Below are positions 1 to 8,793 of a DNA stretch of 62,168 nucleotides, one piece after another. The notes below the pieces were generated by a model that ran no database searches, was not told where the DNA came from, and saw only the letters and a program-made list of their open reading frames with translations. Position numbers and translations under genes: made by a program. Numbering within the stretch: the first letter of the stretch is position 1; every line of letters begins with the position of its first letter. Origin of the DNA: Ruminococcus flavefaciens (GTDB lineage: Bacteria; Bacillota; Clostridia; Oscillospirales; Ruminococcaceae); assembly GCF_900108555.1 (NCBI RefSeq), contig NZ_FNWV01000003.1, positions 1 through 62,168 of the forward strand. The letters are read 5' to 3'.

Positions 1-392
<392 letters not shown>

Positions 393-587
393 AAGTTGTA
401 TATATAAATCCTTAGATTTAAATATCGATCCAGTTCATAACGCTTGCGTTATTACTTCAAAGTGTTTTTTAGTCTTTTCTTGACTTTTCTTCTTTTACAA
501 AGAAATCTCAAGGGTCGTTACTTTTTCTTATTCGCATTGTTCAATTTTCAAGATGCTGTTTACTCCCTCTTGCGAGACAGCTTTAAT
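393..587 (-). other. rRNA operon leader region
   Basis: AT-rich stretch between the proximal rRNA promoter and the 16S 5' end. It contains no plausible gene and should be the transcribed leader that carries processing and antitermination signals. I could not assign a specific boxA by eye. Confidence 0.6.
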
Positions 588-616
588 ATTATATCACTTT
601 CCGTCTGACTTGTCAA
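588..616 (-). promoter_or_regulatory. Proximal rRNA promoter (consensus sigma-A)
   Basis: On the minus strand a perfect TTGACA (611-616) and a perfect TATAAT (588-593) are separated by exactly 17 bp. A 22-bp block (576-597) covering the -10 region is repeated identically at 673-694, in the distal promoter. Confidence 0.9.
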
Positions 617-684
617 GTACTTTTTCAAAATTTCTTTTGGAAATTTTTCTCTTTCTCTCGACCGCCTCTCAGGACAGCTTTAAT

Positions 685-713
685 ATTATATCACAAATCA
701 TTTCCTTTGTCAA
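685..713 (-). promoter_or_regulatory. Distal rRNA promoter (consensus sigma-A)
   Basis: TTGACA (708-713), 17-bp spacer, TATAAT (685-690) on the minus strand. It shares the 22-bp block around the -10 with the proximal promoter about 97 bp downstream. Tandem promoters are usual for rRNA operons. Confidence 0.9.
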
Positions 714-905
714 TACCTTTTCGGAAATTTTTTCGATTTGTTTTTTCACCCTCCGCTTCGTCCTTACGCCTCCAATGCTGCCCCAGCAGTCTTACTTTTC
801 TGCGTCTCTCCCTCGCGGCGACTTATTTATTATAGCAGGTTTACAGCCAATTGTCAACTAAAAGAATATGCAGCTTTTTCTTCGTATTTTGGTCATATTT
901 GCCAA

Positions 906-1289
906 TCAAGTTCCAAGCTTGCCGAGCCACCACCATCTGACTACAAAAAGCACCGCCATTACTACAAGCACGCCTATTATTATCAGGTTCTTTTTTATCT
1001 GCTCGGCGAAGTCAAAATTCTGCGGATTTTTCGGATCGTAAATTATGGTATGCTTCGAGCCGACCTTGAACGGCTCGGAAAAGCCTGCCTTATCCTCAAA
1101 TTCATAGACCTTATCACCGCTGCCGTAGCGCATCTTGTGTACGTAGTAGTTCTGCCGCTTCTCGCGCACCGATATTACTTCCGCTTCGGTCTCGATACCG
1201 TTCTTTTTCAGCAGCAGGAGCTTTCCCAGATAGATAAGTCCTGCTATGGCGATAATAATTCCTATGCCTGCCCAGATCATGTATTTCAT
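906..1289 (-). CDS. DUF3592-like small membrane protein
   Basis: A 127-residue protein with an N-terminal membrane helix (about residues 4-27), a soluble beta-rich middle containing YDPKNP, and a second helix (about 100-118). This layout and the AEVISV...YDPxNP pattern match the DUF3592 family of unknown function. The start is fixed by GAGGTG seven bases before the ATG. It ends only about 190 bp from the distal rRNA promoter and is probably the last gene of the leftward cluster after argF. A second protein with a similar layout sits inside the restriction operon at 47323-47769. No function can be assigned. Confidence 0.75.
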   Translation of the reverse strand: MKYMIWAGIGIIIAIAGLIYLGKLLLLKKNGIETEAEVISVREKRQNYYVHKMRYGSGDKVYEFEDKAGFSEPFKVGSKHTIIYDPKNPQNFDFAEQIKKNLIIIGVLVVMAVLFVVRWWWLGKLGT

Positions 1290-1328
1290 ATTTCACCTCG
1301 TTTTTGTGACATCATTTCCTAAAAACAA

Positions 1329-1395
1329 GGGCGGATAATATCCGCCCCTATATTATGTATTTGTTTATGGTGCGTCGAGGATGCCGTCCCCTACA
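1329..1395. repeat. Two short palindromic intergenic repeats
   Basis: Two members of the interspersed repeat family: a GGGCGGATA...TATCCGCCCC palindrome at 1329-1348 and a GTCGAGGATGCC unit ending in CCCCTACA near 1370-1395. They lie between argF and the DUF3592-like gene. Similar units occur in six clusters up to 27.2 kb. Confidence 0.75.
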
Positions 1396-1414
1396 TGGCT
1401 AACAGCTCAGCTTG

Positions 1415-2323
1415 TCAGTTTGCCATGAGCTTTACCATTACTGCCTTCTGAGCGTGGAGACGGTTCTCAGCTTCCTCAAAGATCTCGTTTGCGTGAGCCT
1501 CGAATACCTTCTCTGTGATCTCTTCCTCACGGTGTGCAGGGAGACAGTGAAGAACCATAGCGTCTGCATTTGCCTGAGCCATAAGCTCGTCGTTTATCTG
1601 ATAGCCTGCGAAAGCCTTCTTGCGCTTCTCAGCTTCGCCTTCCTGTCCCATAGAAGCCCATACGTCAGTTATAAGTACGTCTGCACCCTTTGCAGCCTGC
1701 ATAGGTGAATTTGTCATCTCGAACTTGTCGCCGTATGTCTTTGCAAAGTCAAGTATCTCCTTTGGCGGCTGATAATCGTCAGGGCAAGCGATAGATACGC
1801 TCATACCTACCTTTAAGCAGCCTACGATAAGTGAGTTTGCCATGTTGTTTCCGTCGCCGATAAAGCACATTTTAAGTCCGTCAAAGCTGCCCTTGAACTC
1901 GCGGATAGTCATAAGATCGGCAAGTACCTGACAAGGGTGACAGAAGTCTGTAAGTCCGTTGATTATCGGGATAGAACCGTACTGTGCAAGGTCCTCAACT
2001 TCCTTCTGCTCAAATGTACGGATCATGATACCGTCAAGGTAGCGCGAGAGAACTCTTGCTGTATCCTGTACAGGCTCACCGCGTCCAATCTGGAGATCAT
2101 TTGATGAGAGAAACAGCGGATAGCCGCCGAGCTGATACATACCTGTCTCAAATGATACTCTTGTACGTGTTGAAGCCTTCTGGAATATCATACCAAGAGT
2201 CTTGCCCTTGAGGTGTGGGTGTGGGATACCGTGCTTGAGCTCGTACTTGAGCTGGTCTGCAAGGTTAAGTATTTCTATGATCTCCTCTGTGCTGAGATCG
2301 AGCATTTTAAGTAAGTGTTTCAT
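1415..2323 (-). CDS. argF: Ornithine carbamoyltransferase
   Basis: Transfers the carbamoyl group of carbamoyl phosphate to ornithine to make citrulline, in the cytoplasm. The carbamoyl-phosphate motif STRTR is at residues 51-55, a DFCHPCQ motif matches the ornithine/carbamoyl site near 125-131, and HCLP lies near the C-terminus. The length of 302 residues is normal. The start is set at the ATG at 2323, which has GGAAAGG eight bases upstream. An in-frame ATG at 2350 overlaps the preceding stop but has a weaker site. It is the last pathway gene of the leftward arg cluster, after argD and an unrelated 155-residue gene. Confidence 0.96.
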   Translation of the reverse strand: MKHLLKMLDLSTEEIIEILNLADQLKYELKHGIPHPHLKGKTLGMIFQKASTRTRVSFETGMYQLGGYPLFLSSNDLQIGRGEPVQDTARVLSRYLDGIMIRTFEQKEVEDLAQYGSIPIINGLTDFCHPCQVLADLMTIREFKGSFDGLKMCFIGDGNNMANSLIVGCLKVGMSVSIACPDDYQPPKEILDFAKTYGDKFEMTNSPMQAAKGADVLITDVWASMGQEGEAEKRKKAFAGYQINDELMAQANADAMVLHCLPAHREEEITEKVFEAHANEIFEEAENRLHAQKAVMVKLMAN

Positions 2324-2346
2324 ATTTATATCCTTTCCATATTTTG

Positions 2347-2811
2347 TCATGACTTGTTCATTTCGCCGAACGCCTTGTCTATAGCCAGCGCAAACAGCGG
2401 TATATAGTCATCAAAAGCGGTATTCTCGATTTCTATGTGATACTGAAGCTCTCCTGTTACTCCCATAAGGGTCTGTATCTCTCCAACGTGCTTTCCGTCA
2501 AGGATTATTTCAAAATTCTTTCTGTCCTTGCTTGCCAGATCAAAACGCATCTGCTTATTCTTTACCTTGATAGTCGGGTCAAGAAATAAGGAGGTACACT
2601 CCATTGTCATAAACACATTGTCATTCAGGATTATGGTAAAAGTTGGTCTTTTTGAGTCACCTGTCTGAACGAGAGTATAGAGGTTGTAATTGCTTGTATC
2701 CATCAAGTTATAGCGCGAGCTGAAGCTTTTCTTCTTTATGGTATAGAGAAGCTTTCCATTTTTATCTTCGACGGTATATTTAGTACCATTGCCAACTAAC
2801 TGCAACTCCAT
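2347..2811 (-). CDS. Tubby-C/LURP-one-like protein (tentative)
   Basis: A 154-residue, beta-rich soluble protein without signal or membrane segment. The pattern (short strands, an early YTVEDKNGKLLYTIKKK-type segment, a late GxLQYHIEIEN strand and a C-terminal helix) resembles the LURP-one/tubby-C-like fold of scramblase relatives; this is a fold-level impression only. It sits between argD and argF. The preferred start is the ATG at 2811, seven bases after GGAGGA; another ATG at 2817 overlaps the argD stop. Nothing links it to arginine synthesis beyond co-transcription. Confidence 0.6.
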   Translation of the reverse strand: MELQLVGNGTKYTVEDKNGKLLYTIKKKSFSSRYNLMDTSNYNLYTLVQTGDSKRPTFTIILNDNVFMTMECTSLFLDPTIKVKNKQMRFDLASKDRKNFEIILDGKHVGEIQTLMGVTGELQYHIEIENTAFDDYIPLFALAIDKAFGEMNKS

Positions 2812-2813
2812 AA

Positions 2814-3983
2814 TCATTCCTCCAGTATCTCTATCAGAATTTTCAATCCGTCCTTCAGCTCGTCGTAAGATATTGTAAGCGGAGGAAGAAGTCTTACCTT
2901 TTCCTTGGCTGTAAGCACAAGAAGTCCTTTTTCAAGAGCCTTCTGCGCGACATCATGGGCATCTTTGCTCTTCAGAGAGATGCCTACCATGAGACCAAGA
3001 CCGCTGAGTGCTGTAACTTCACTGCATTTCTTCAATTGTTCTCTTATAATGTTACCCTTTTCTGTTACTTCATCAAGGAAGCCCTTGCTCTCTATCCTGT
3101 CAAGGACTGCAAGACCGCCTGCACAGGCAATAGGATTGCCGCCGAAAGTTGAGCCGTGAGTACCTGCTGTCAGGACTCCGCTGCACTTTTCGTTAACGAG
3201 ACAAGCTCCCATAGGCACGCCGCCTGCGATGCCCTTTGCAAGAGTTGTGATATCAGCCTTTTGGCCGTAGTGGTCGCCTGCAAGGAACTTGCCTGTACGT
3301 CCTACGCCTGTCTGCACTTCATCGGCGATAACGAGGATATCCCTCGGAGCGCAAAGCTCATACACCGCGTCAACGAATTCCTTGTCAAGAGCCCTTACGC
3401 CGCCCTCGCCCTGAATGTATTCCATCATAACTGCGCAGACAGTTTTATCCTCAAGCTTTGCCTTGAGGTCGCTTATATCATTTGCGGTAACATTTACGAA
3501 ACCTTCAACGAACGGAAAGAAGTAGTTATGGAAAACATCCTGACCTGTAGCGGAAAGTGTTGCGATAGTTCTGCCGTGGAAGGAATTAACAAGGGTGATG
3601 ATAGTATGTCTGCCCTTGCCGTATTTATCGAAGCTGTACTTCCTTGCCACCTTTATGGCACACTCGTTAGCCTCTGCGCCGCTGTTGCAGAAGAATACCG
3701 ACTTATAGCCTGATATGCCGCAGAGCTTATCTGCGAAATCAGCCTGTACCTTTGTATAGTAATAGTTTGAGCTGTGCTGGAGAGTCCTTACCTGAGCGCA
3801 TACGGCGTCAGCCCATTTCTCGTCACAGTAGCCCAGTGAATTAGTACCTATACCGCTTCCGAAATCAATGTATTCCATGCCGTTTTCGTCCTTGCAGCGT
3901 CTGCCGCTACCCTTTTCCATTACCAGTGGGTAACGTCCATAGGATTGCATAACGTGGGAATTAAATTTATCAATTGTATTCAT
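2814..3983 (-). CDS. argD: Acetylornithine aminotransferase
   Basis: PLP-dependent class III aminotransferase that converts N-acetylglutamate semialdehyde to N-acetylornithine using glutamate. Visible motifs are SGAEANE (cofactor phosphate region), the IADEVQTGVGRTG segment with the Asp that contacts the PLP pyridine nitrogen, and TLAKGIAGG with the Schiff-base Lys. The length of 389 residues is typical. The start at 3983 is chosen because AAGGAGG stands five bases upstream; an upstream in-frame ATG at 4016 has no comparable site. A promoter-like sequence lies at 4044-4073, so argD-argF may also be transcribed separately from argB. Confidence 0.96.
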   Translation of the reverse strand: MNTIDKFNSHVMQSYGRYPLVMEKGSGRRCKDENGMEYIDFGSGIGTNSLGYCDEKWADAVCAQVRTLQHSSNYYYTKVQADFADKLCGISGYKSVFFCNSGAEANECAIKVARKYSFDKYGKGRHTIITLVNSFHGRTIATLSATGQDVFHNYFFPFVEGFVNVTANDISDLKAKLEDKTVCAVMMEYIQGEGGVRALDKEFVDAVYELCAPRDILVIADEVQTGVGRTGKFLAGDHYGQKADITTLAKGIAGGVPMGACLVNEKCSGVLTAGTHGSTFGGNPIACAGGLAVLDRIESKGFLDEVTEKGNIIREQLKKCSEVTALSGLGLMVGISLKSKDAHDVAQKALEKGLLVLTAKEKVRLLPPLTISYDELKDGLKILIEILEE

Positions 3984-4043
3984 AATATCCTCCTTGATGC
4001 AGACTGCCTTGGACATAGTTCATAAATTTTCAGACACACTATT

Positions 4044-4073
4044 ATTATAACGCTGAAAGGCAGTCAAAATCAA
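4044..4073 (-). promoter_or_regulatory. Putative promoter upstream of argD
   Basis: TTGATT (4068-4073), 18-bp spacer, TATAAT (4044-4049) on the minus strand, in the 157-bp gap between argB and argD. The gap itself suggests a new transcription start. There is no clear ArgR box beside it. Confidence 0.5.
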
Positions 4074-4140
4074 TCTTTTCACAAGTAACATAAGTAAACT
4101 TTTTGTATACAAGTAAATTATTTTACGAGAAGAAACCTTA

Positions 4141-5007
4141 TCAAGTAAACTGAGTGCCTATTCCTTCATTGGAGAGTATCTCAATGAGGATAGAATGGGG
4201 AACTCTTCCGTCTATGATAACAGTCTTGCTGACACCGCGTCTGACAGCTTCAACGCAGCAGTCTATCTTAGGTATCATACCGCCTGAGATAATGCCCTGT
4301 CTCTTGAGGAAAGGAACCTCGCTGACATTTACCTCTGGGATAAGTGTTGTCGGGTCGTCCTTATCGCGGAGAAGTCCTGCGATATCTGTCATAAGTATGA
4401 GGTTTTCCGCACCAAGCTCGGCAGCTATTCTTGCTGCGGCTGTATCTGCGTTTATATTATATGTATTACCCTCTGCATCTGTTGCAACAGTTGCGATAAC
4501 AGGGATATTTCCGTTTGCTAAAGCGTCTGTGATAGGCTTTGTGTTCACCTTTGTTATCTCGCCTACCCAGCCTAAGTCCTGACCGTCGTCGGTCTTTTTC
4601 TTTTCAGCCATGAGCATCTCGCCGTCGATACCGCAAAGACCAACTGCACTGCCCTTGTGCTGAGCGAGAAGCTGTACAAGCTCCTTGTTTACCTTGCCCG
4701 AGAGCACCATTTTTACAACGTCAACTGTTGCGTCATCGGTGTATCTCAGACCGTTAACGAAACGGCTCTCGATGTTGAGCTTTTTCAGCATATCGCTTAT
4801 CTCAGGACCGCCGCCGTGTACGAGGACTACCTTTACGCCGACCAGTGAAAGGAGAACGATATCTGTCATTACAGCGTCTTTGAGGTCCTTGTTGGTCATA
4901 GCGTTTCCGCCGTACTTTATAACAAGTATCTTGTTATTGTACTTCTGTATATAGGGCAGGGCATCAATAAGCACCTGCGATTTTTCGTTATTTGAGATCT
5001 TTTCCAT
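4141..5007 (-). CDS. argB: Acetylglutamate kinase
   Basis: Phosphorylates N-acetylglutamate, the second step of the acetylated arginine route. Amino acid kinase fold with VIKYGGNAM near the N-terminus, the GGGPEI loop, and IPKID near the C-terminus. The 288 residues include an N-terminal helix ending in ALPYIQKYNNK, which in this family is found in hexameric, arginine-inhibited kinases, so feedback inhibition by arginine is likely. It lies 26 bp downstream of a bacterial-PH membrane protein gene in the same orientation. Confidence 0.96.
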   Translation of the reverse strand: MEKISNNEKSQVLIDALPYIQKYNNKILVIKYGGNAMTNKDLKDAVMTDIVLLSLVGVKVVLVHGGGPEISDMLKKLNIESRFVNGLRYTDDATVDVVKMVLSGKVNKELVQLLAQHKGSAVGLCGIDGEMLMAEKKKTDDGQDLGWVGEITKVNTKPITDALANGNIPVIATVATDAEGNTYNINADTAAARIAAELGAENLILMTDIAGLLRDKDDPTTLIPEVNVSEVPFLKRQGIISGGMIPKIDCCVEAVRRGVSKTVIIDGRVPHSILIEILSNEGIGTQFT

Positions 5008-5033
5008 TTTTCCTTACTTCCTTTTATTTAAAC

Positions 5034-5681
5034 TTAAAATTGTTTTGCCAGGTGATCTTCTATTGCCTTGTCGAGCAAATACTTGACACGATAAGGATCA
5101 TCTATATTCCACAGTATTATTTCATCAACTGCTTCCGTCAGACTTATTTCAATTCTTCCCTTATTTCCTTTTGTCATACTTACGCTCGTTACAACAATAT
5201 CGTCAAATTTCGCCTCTATCCATTGACCGCATCCAAAGACAACTACTCTTCTGTCCGTTATAGCAAAGTTCATACCTTTTTTACCTGATACAAAAAACCA
5301 GATTATCAGACCTGCCACTAATAATATCATGATGATCGGGAAAAACTCATATAGCAGTAACGCAGGCAGGAACATCAGAAAGTTGATGAATGCTGTTCTT
5401 GATTTACCAAATAACGTAAGCAAAATGCCTATAACTACCATAGCTTTGATCACTATTGAAGCAATAGCATATTTACTTTTCATAGTTTCAATGGGATTTT
5501 TTGTATTGGCTTTTCCTCCGCCCATACACCATAATATCTGTTCATCTTCTTCAAGAAAAGGCTGAAATATACTTTTCACATAGTCGGGGTCTGTAAACAG
5601 CTTAGTCTGAGCTTCCTCCTCCGACTCTCCGGCGTTATTGCCGATATATCTCCAATCCTCGTCTTTTTTCTTCCAGAGCAT
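5034..5681 (-). CDS. Bacterial PH-domain membrane protein, paralogue 1
   Basis: A 215-residue protein: soluble N-terminal part, an E-QILW motif (EDEQILWCMGGG), two to three hydrophobic segments (roughly residues 80-145), then a beta-rich C-terminus containing AITDRRVVVF and a final amphipathic helix beginning near DDPYRVKYLL. The E-x-LLW and TDKR-type motifs identify the bPH2-like family also seen in the next two upstream genes. The start at 5681 has AGGTG at a good distance. The three genes sit in tandem between argJ and argB. Function unknown; such proteins are membrane associated. Confidence 0.7.
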   Translation of the reverse strand: MLWKKKDEDWRYIGNNAGESEEEAQTKLFTDPDYVKSIFQPFLEEDEQILWCMGGGKANTKNPIETMKSKYAIASIVIKAMVVIGILLTLFGKSRTAFINFLMFLPALLLYEFFPIIMILLVAGLIIWFFVSGKKGMNFAITDRRVVVFGCGQWIEAKFDDIVVTSVSMTKGNKGRIEISLTEAVDEIILWNIDDPYRVKYLLDKAIEDHLAKQF

Positions 5682-5700
5682 CTTCACACCTGCCTGCAAA

Positions 5701-6450
5701 TCATTTATTCATCAGAGCACCGTGGATAGCGTCATTGAGTATCCTTTCGACTCTTTTCGCATCGCTGATGTTATACATACCAATGATGTTATTGCTCCTG
5801 CTGCTACTGCTCCTTATGGGTTTTGTCAGATACATTGTTATATAGCCCTTGCCATTACTGCCTGCTGTGGAGCTTACTCTCGTTATATTTTCAAGAGGTA
5901 TCGAGGTCTGTCCCGAGCTGTTTAAGATTATGAGCCTTTTATCCGTTATGCCGTAAAGTCCTGCTGTAGAACCCGACAGCATACTTATGCTGACAATAAG
6001 CATTATTATGCCAACAACAGCCATTACAACAGTACACATAAGGATTATGGAAACCAGCAGCATTATGCCGCCTGCTTTTGCACTGCCGTTCTTCTGATTG
6101 AGATTATCCTTTCCGCCTGCCCACAGAAGATGCTCATTGGGCATGAGGAGCTTTTCAAAGCGGCTTTCAAGGCTTACATAATTATCGTAGGAACGCTGTT
6201 CACGGTCTGCATCATTGTAGGTCTGCTCGTGACTATGGTCACAATCTCTTACATCGGTGATATCTTCATAGGTCTGTTCGTGGCTGTGGTCGCACTCCCT
6301 GACATCTGTGATATCATCGTAGGTCTGTTCATGGTCATGATCGCACTCGCTTCGGTACTCCTCAGACGGCGCTATATAGTCATCATCATACTTTGAGGAA
6401 TATTTTTCGTTATATGCGTCATAGTCCTCATCTCGTCTTCTTCCGAACAT
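5701..6450 (-). CDS. Bacterial PH-domain membrane protein with His/Cys repeats, paralogue 2
   Basis: 249 residues. A charged N-terminus is followed by three tandem 17-residue repeats starting with Cys at 36, 53 and 70 (pattern CDHSHEQTYEDITDVRD), then the ExLLWAGG motif (about 105-111), two membrane helices (about 130-165) and a PH-like C-terminus with GITDKRLIIL. The repeats are rich in Cys, His and Asp and could bind metal, but this is inference. It follows the frameshifted paralogue and precedes paralogue 1 by 19 bp. The DNA under the repeats (6214-6345) is a 51-bp tandem repeat. Confidence 0.7.
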   Translation of the reverse strand: MFGRRRDEDYDAYNEKYSSKYDDDYIAPSEEYRSECDHDHEQTYDDITDVRECDHSHEQTYEDITDVRDCDHSHEQTYNDADREQRSYDNYVSLESRFEKLLMPNEHLLWAGGKDNLNQKNGSAKAGGIMLLVSIILMCTVVMAVVGIIMLIVSISMLSGSTAGLYGITDKRLIILNSSGQTSIPLENITRVSSTAGSNGKGYITMYLTKPIRSSSSRSNNIIGMYNISDAKRVERILNDAIHGALMNK

Positions 6451-6480
6451 CTCCTCACCCCCTATATAAGTTTATGTTTA

Positions 6481-7016
6481 TCAGAACCCCTGCATACGCT
6501 CGATCTCTCTTGCCTTGTCATATGCGTTGGGCATATCCTTCTGTGTTTTTATGATCTCAGCGACTTTTTCGCAGTCCTGAACATCATAGAGTTTACGCCA
6601 CCTTACTTTATATTCTTTGGTGTGGTGACCGGGGCGTTTTCTTAAATAAGAAAACAGAGAGAAACAGTTCCCATATCGCTGTTTTTCTTCTTTTCCACTG
6701 TTACAAAAGATATATGATGATACGGTATCTTCTTATACTTCATACCTTTGATGATAAGTACCCTTTTATCGGTCAGCAAATATGCTGCTGAACGCTCTAT
6801 TTCTGCAAAAATAATTATCAAGCCGACGATAATAAAGATCAGTGAAGAGAGAGCGCGCTCATTCAGCAGTACATACAGACCTACGATCAAAACCGCCGCT
6901 CCTAAAACGATCGGAATGATACCTTCGCTCAAGTGCAGCTTTTTCTTTTCGGGTATCTGGCTCCAGAGTATGTGCTCGCCGTCTTTAAGGTAATTCTCAA
7001 ATTCAATATCAGACAT
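6481..7016 (-). pseudogene. Bacterial PH-domain membrane protein, paralogue 3, frameshifted
   Basis: An intact N-terminal 124-residue frame (6642-7016) has EHILWSQ, two membrane helices and LLTDKRVLII, then stops at 6642. The -1 frame continues for about 55 codons (6481-6660) with a tail including KLYDVQDCEKVAEII, which matches the C-terminal helix of paralogues 1 and 2. Adding one T to the run complementary to 6651-6654 joins both parts into one protein of about 178 residues. The gene is therefore probably disrupted by a one-base deletion, unless this is an assembly error. AGGAG precedes the start. Confidence 0.75.
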
Positions 7017-7046
7017 ATTTTGCTCCTAAAGGGAAAGCACTGTATA

Positions 7047-8342
7047 TCAGCTTCTGTAATCTCCATTTATCTTTACATAATCGTAAGTAAGGTCACAGCC
7101 CCATGCGATAGCCTTTCCATTGCCTTCGCCGAGGGAAATGAGTATCTTTATCTCCTCTTCCTGGAGTATCTTCTTTGCAAGAACTTCCGAGAACTCTATA
7201 ACATTGCCCTTGCGTCCGAGCGGGATAACTCCGCCTGCGGAAGCCATTTCAATATCAACCTTTCTGATATCGAAATCAGCATCGGCATAGCCAAGTGCGC
7301 AGAAAATTCTTCCTGCGTTTGCGTCCTCACCGAATATCATAGCCTTGATAAGGCTCGAACCGATAACGGACTTTGCTACCTTTTCAGCTATATCATCATT
7401 CTCTGCACCTCTTACAGCGCACTCAATAAGCTTTGTAGCACCTTCGCCGTCTCGAGCCATCATTCTTGCAAGGTTCATCATGATAGTATAAAGAGCGTGT
7501 TTGAACTGCTCATAGCCCTCACCCTCGGAGGTTACAGGAGTATTTCCTGCTTCGCCCGATGCCATGATGCATACCATATCGTTTGTGGAAGTATCGCCGT
7601 CAACGCTTGCTCTGTTGAGAGTAACCTTTACGATATCGCTGAGGGCGCGCTGTATCATCTCTGCCGAGATATCAGCATCTGTTGTAAGGAAAGTGAGTGT
7701 AGTTGCCATATTCGGGTGTATCATTCCGCTGCCCTTGAGCATACCGCCCATAGTGCAGTTCTTTCCACCCATTTCAAATGTTACGGCAATTTCCTTTTCC
7801 TGTGTATCTGTAGTCATTATAGCTTCGAGAGCACGCTTGTTTCCGTCATATGTGAGACCGTCTTTAAGCTCGCCCATAGCGTTTGCGATAGGCTCAATAG
7901 GGAGTACCTGACCGATAACGCCTGTAGAAGCTACGATAACATCATTTTCATCTATTCCGAGAGCCTCGGCTGCGAGCTGGCACATCTTTGTTGCCTTCTC
8001 TACGCCGTCGGGATTACAGGTATTGGCATTTACCGAGTTTACAATAACAGCTCTTGCCTTTCCGTCCTTGATATGCTCCTTTGTTACGATGATAGGAGCA
8101 CCCTTGACTTTATTTGTTGTATATACGGCAGCTGCCTGACACTCTTTGTCGGCAACGATAAGTGCAAGATCGTTTTTCTTCTTGGCTGCGGGGATAGCAT
8201 TGTTTGCAGCAGCATTTGCTGCGTCCATTTCACCAAGCGGTTTGTGCGCAAGACCGCACTGTACACCGTTTGCTCTGAATCCCTTTGCAGCACATACGCC
8301 GCCTTCTATAAATGTAACTCCCTGTAATTCTACAAGCTTCAT
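7047..8342 (-). CDS. argJ: Bifunctional glutamate N-acetyltransferase / N-acetylglutamate synthase
   Basis: Transfers the acetyl group from acetylornithine back to glutamate (and possibly uses acetyl-CoA). The precursor cleaves itself: the autoproteolysis site lies in NMATTL, with A213 and T214 flanking the expected cut and Thr214 becoming the nucleophile of the beta chain. At 431 residues it is about 20 longer than usual. The extra length is a segment near residues 31-54, rich in Ala and Asn, between GVQCGL and KKNDLALI. AAGGAGG precedes the start. The start overlaps the stop of the upstream CdiI-like gene by four bases, so the two are translationally coupled. Confidence 0.96.
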   Translation of the reverse strand: MKLVELQGVTFIEGGVCAAKGFRANGVQCGLAHKPLGEMDAANAAANNAIPAAKKKNDLALIVADKECQAAAVYTTNKVKGAPIIVTKEHIKDGKARAVIVNSVNANTCNPDGVEKATKMCQLAAEALGIDENDVIVASTGVIGQVLPIEPIANAMGELKDGLTYDGNKRALEAIMTTDTQEKEIAVTFEMGGKNCTMGGMLKGSGMIHPNMATTLTFLTTDADISAEMIQRALSDIVKVTLNRASVDGDTSTNDMVCIMASGEAGNTPVTSEGEGYEQFKHALYTIMMNLARMMARDGEGATKLIECAVRGAENDDIAEKVAKSVIGSSLIKAMIFGEDANAGRIFCALGYADADFDIRKVDIEMASAGGVIPLGRKGNVIEFSEVLAKKILQEEEIKILISLGEGNGKAIAWGCDLTYDYVKINGDYRS

Positions 8343-8755
8343 GTGGTTTCCTCCTTGATCTTCTGAGCGAACTTAGATATAACGCTCAAATACTCTTCCT
8401 TTTCCTCATCTGAGCCGAACTGGTGGCACTTAGCCATAAGCCCTGCTTTTTCAAGCACAGGTCCCATCTGAGTATAGAACAGTTTCAGATACTTTTCCTT
8501 ACCCTTGTAAAGGTTGAACATTAGCTGTCCTTCAAACATTTCCCCTATAAACGGATCATCGCTCAGCATTTCTATAGCTCTCTTTATTGCTATTCGTGAG
8601 CATATCCTCTGTCTGAGCATACGGCTTACATCTGCTACGCTCAGCTGATCTTTTGTCTTTTCCATGATAGTGTTGAACCACTCATCAACAGTATAGTCGA
8701 TGCCGTCGTCCTCTATGAGGTCATACTCATAGATCTCTTTCAGTGTTTTGCTCAT
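8339..8755 (-). CDS. CdiI_3-like immunity protein (tentative)
   Basis: A 138-residue soluble, mostly helical protein. The order KTLKEIYEYDL, then LSVADVSRMLRQ, then AIEMLSDDPFIGEMFEGQLM resembles the contact-dependent inhibition immunity family often called CdiI_3 (a short linker, a helix pair, then a DP...G.FY.GdLL-like motif). This is memory-based recognition, not a search result. The start at 8755 is chosen because GGGGGGAA precedes it; an upstream ATG at 8797 would overlap the argC stop. No toxin gene is adjacent. It overlaps argJ by four bases. Confidence 0.6.
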   Translation of the reverse strand: MSKTLKEIYEYDLIEDDGIDYTVDEWFNTIMEKTKDQLSVADVSRMLRQRICSRIAIKRAIEMLSDDPFIGEMFEGQLMFNLYKGKEKYLKLFYTQMGPVLEKAGLMAKCHQFGSDEEKEEYLSVISKFAQKIKEETT

Positions 8756-8793
8756 AGTTTCATTCCCCCCGAAATGATTGTTTTCATGTTTAA

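Noticed and set aside
6933..8327. Long open frame of 464 codons on the plus strand
   Set aside because: It lies entirely opposite argJ, is rich in Cys, Ser and His in no family pattern, and has no ribosome-binding site. It is a shadow of argJ codon use.
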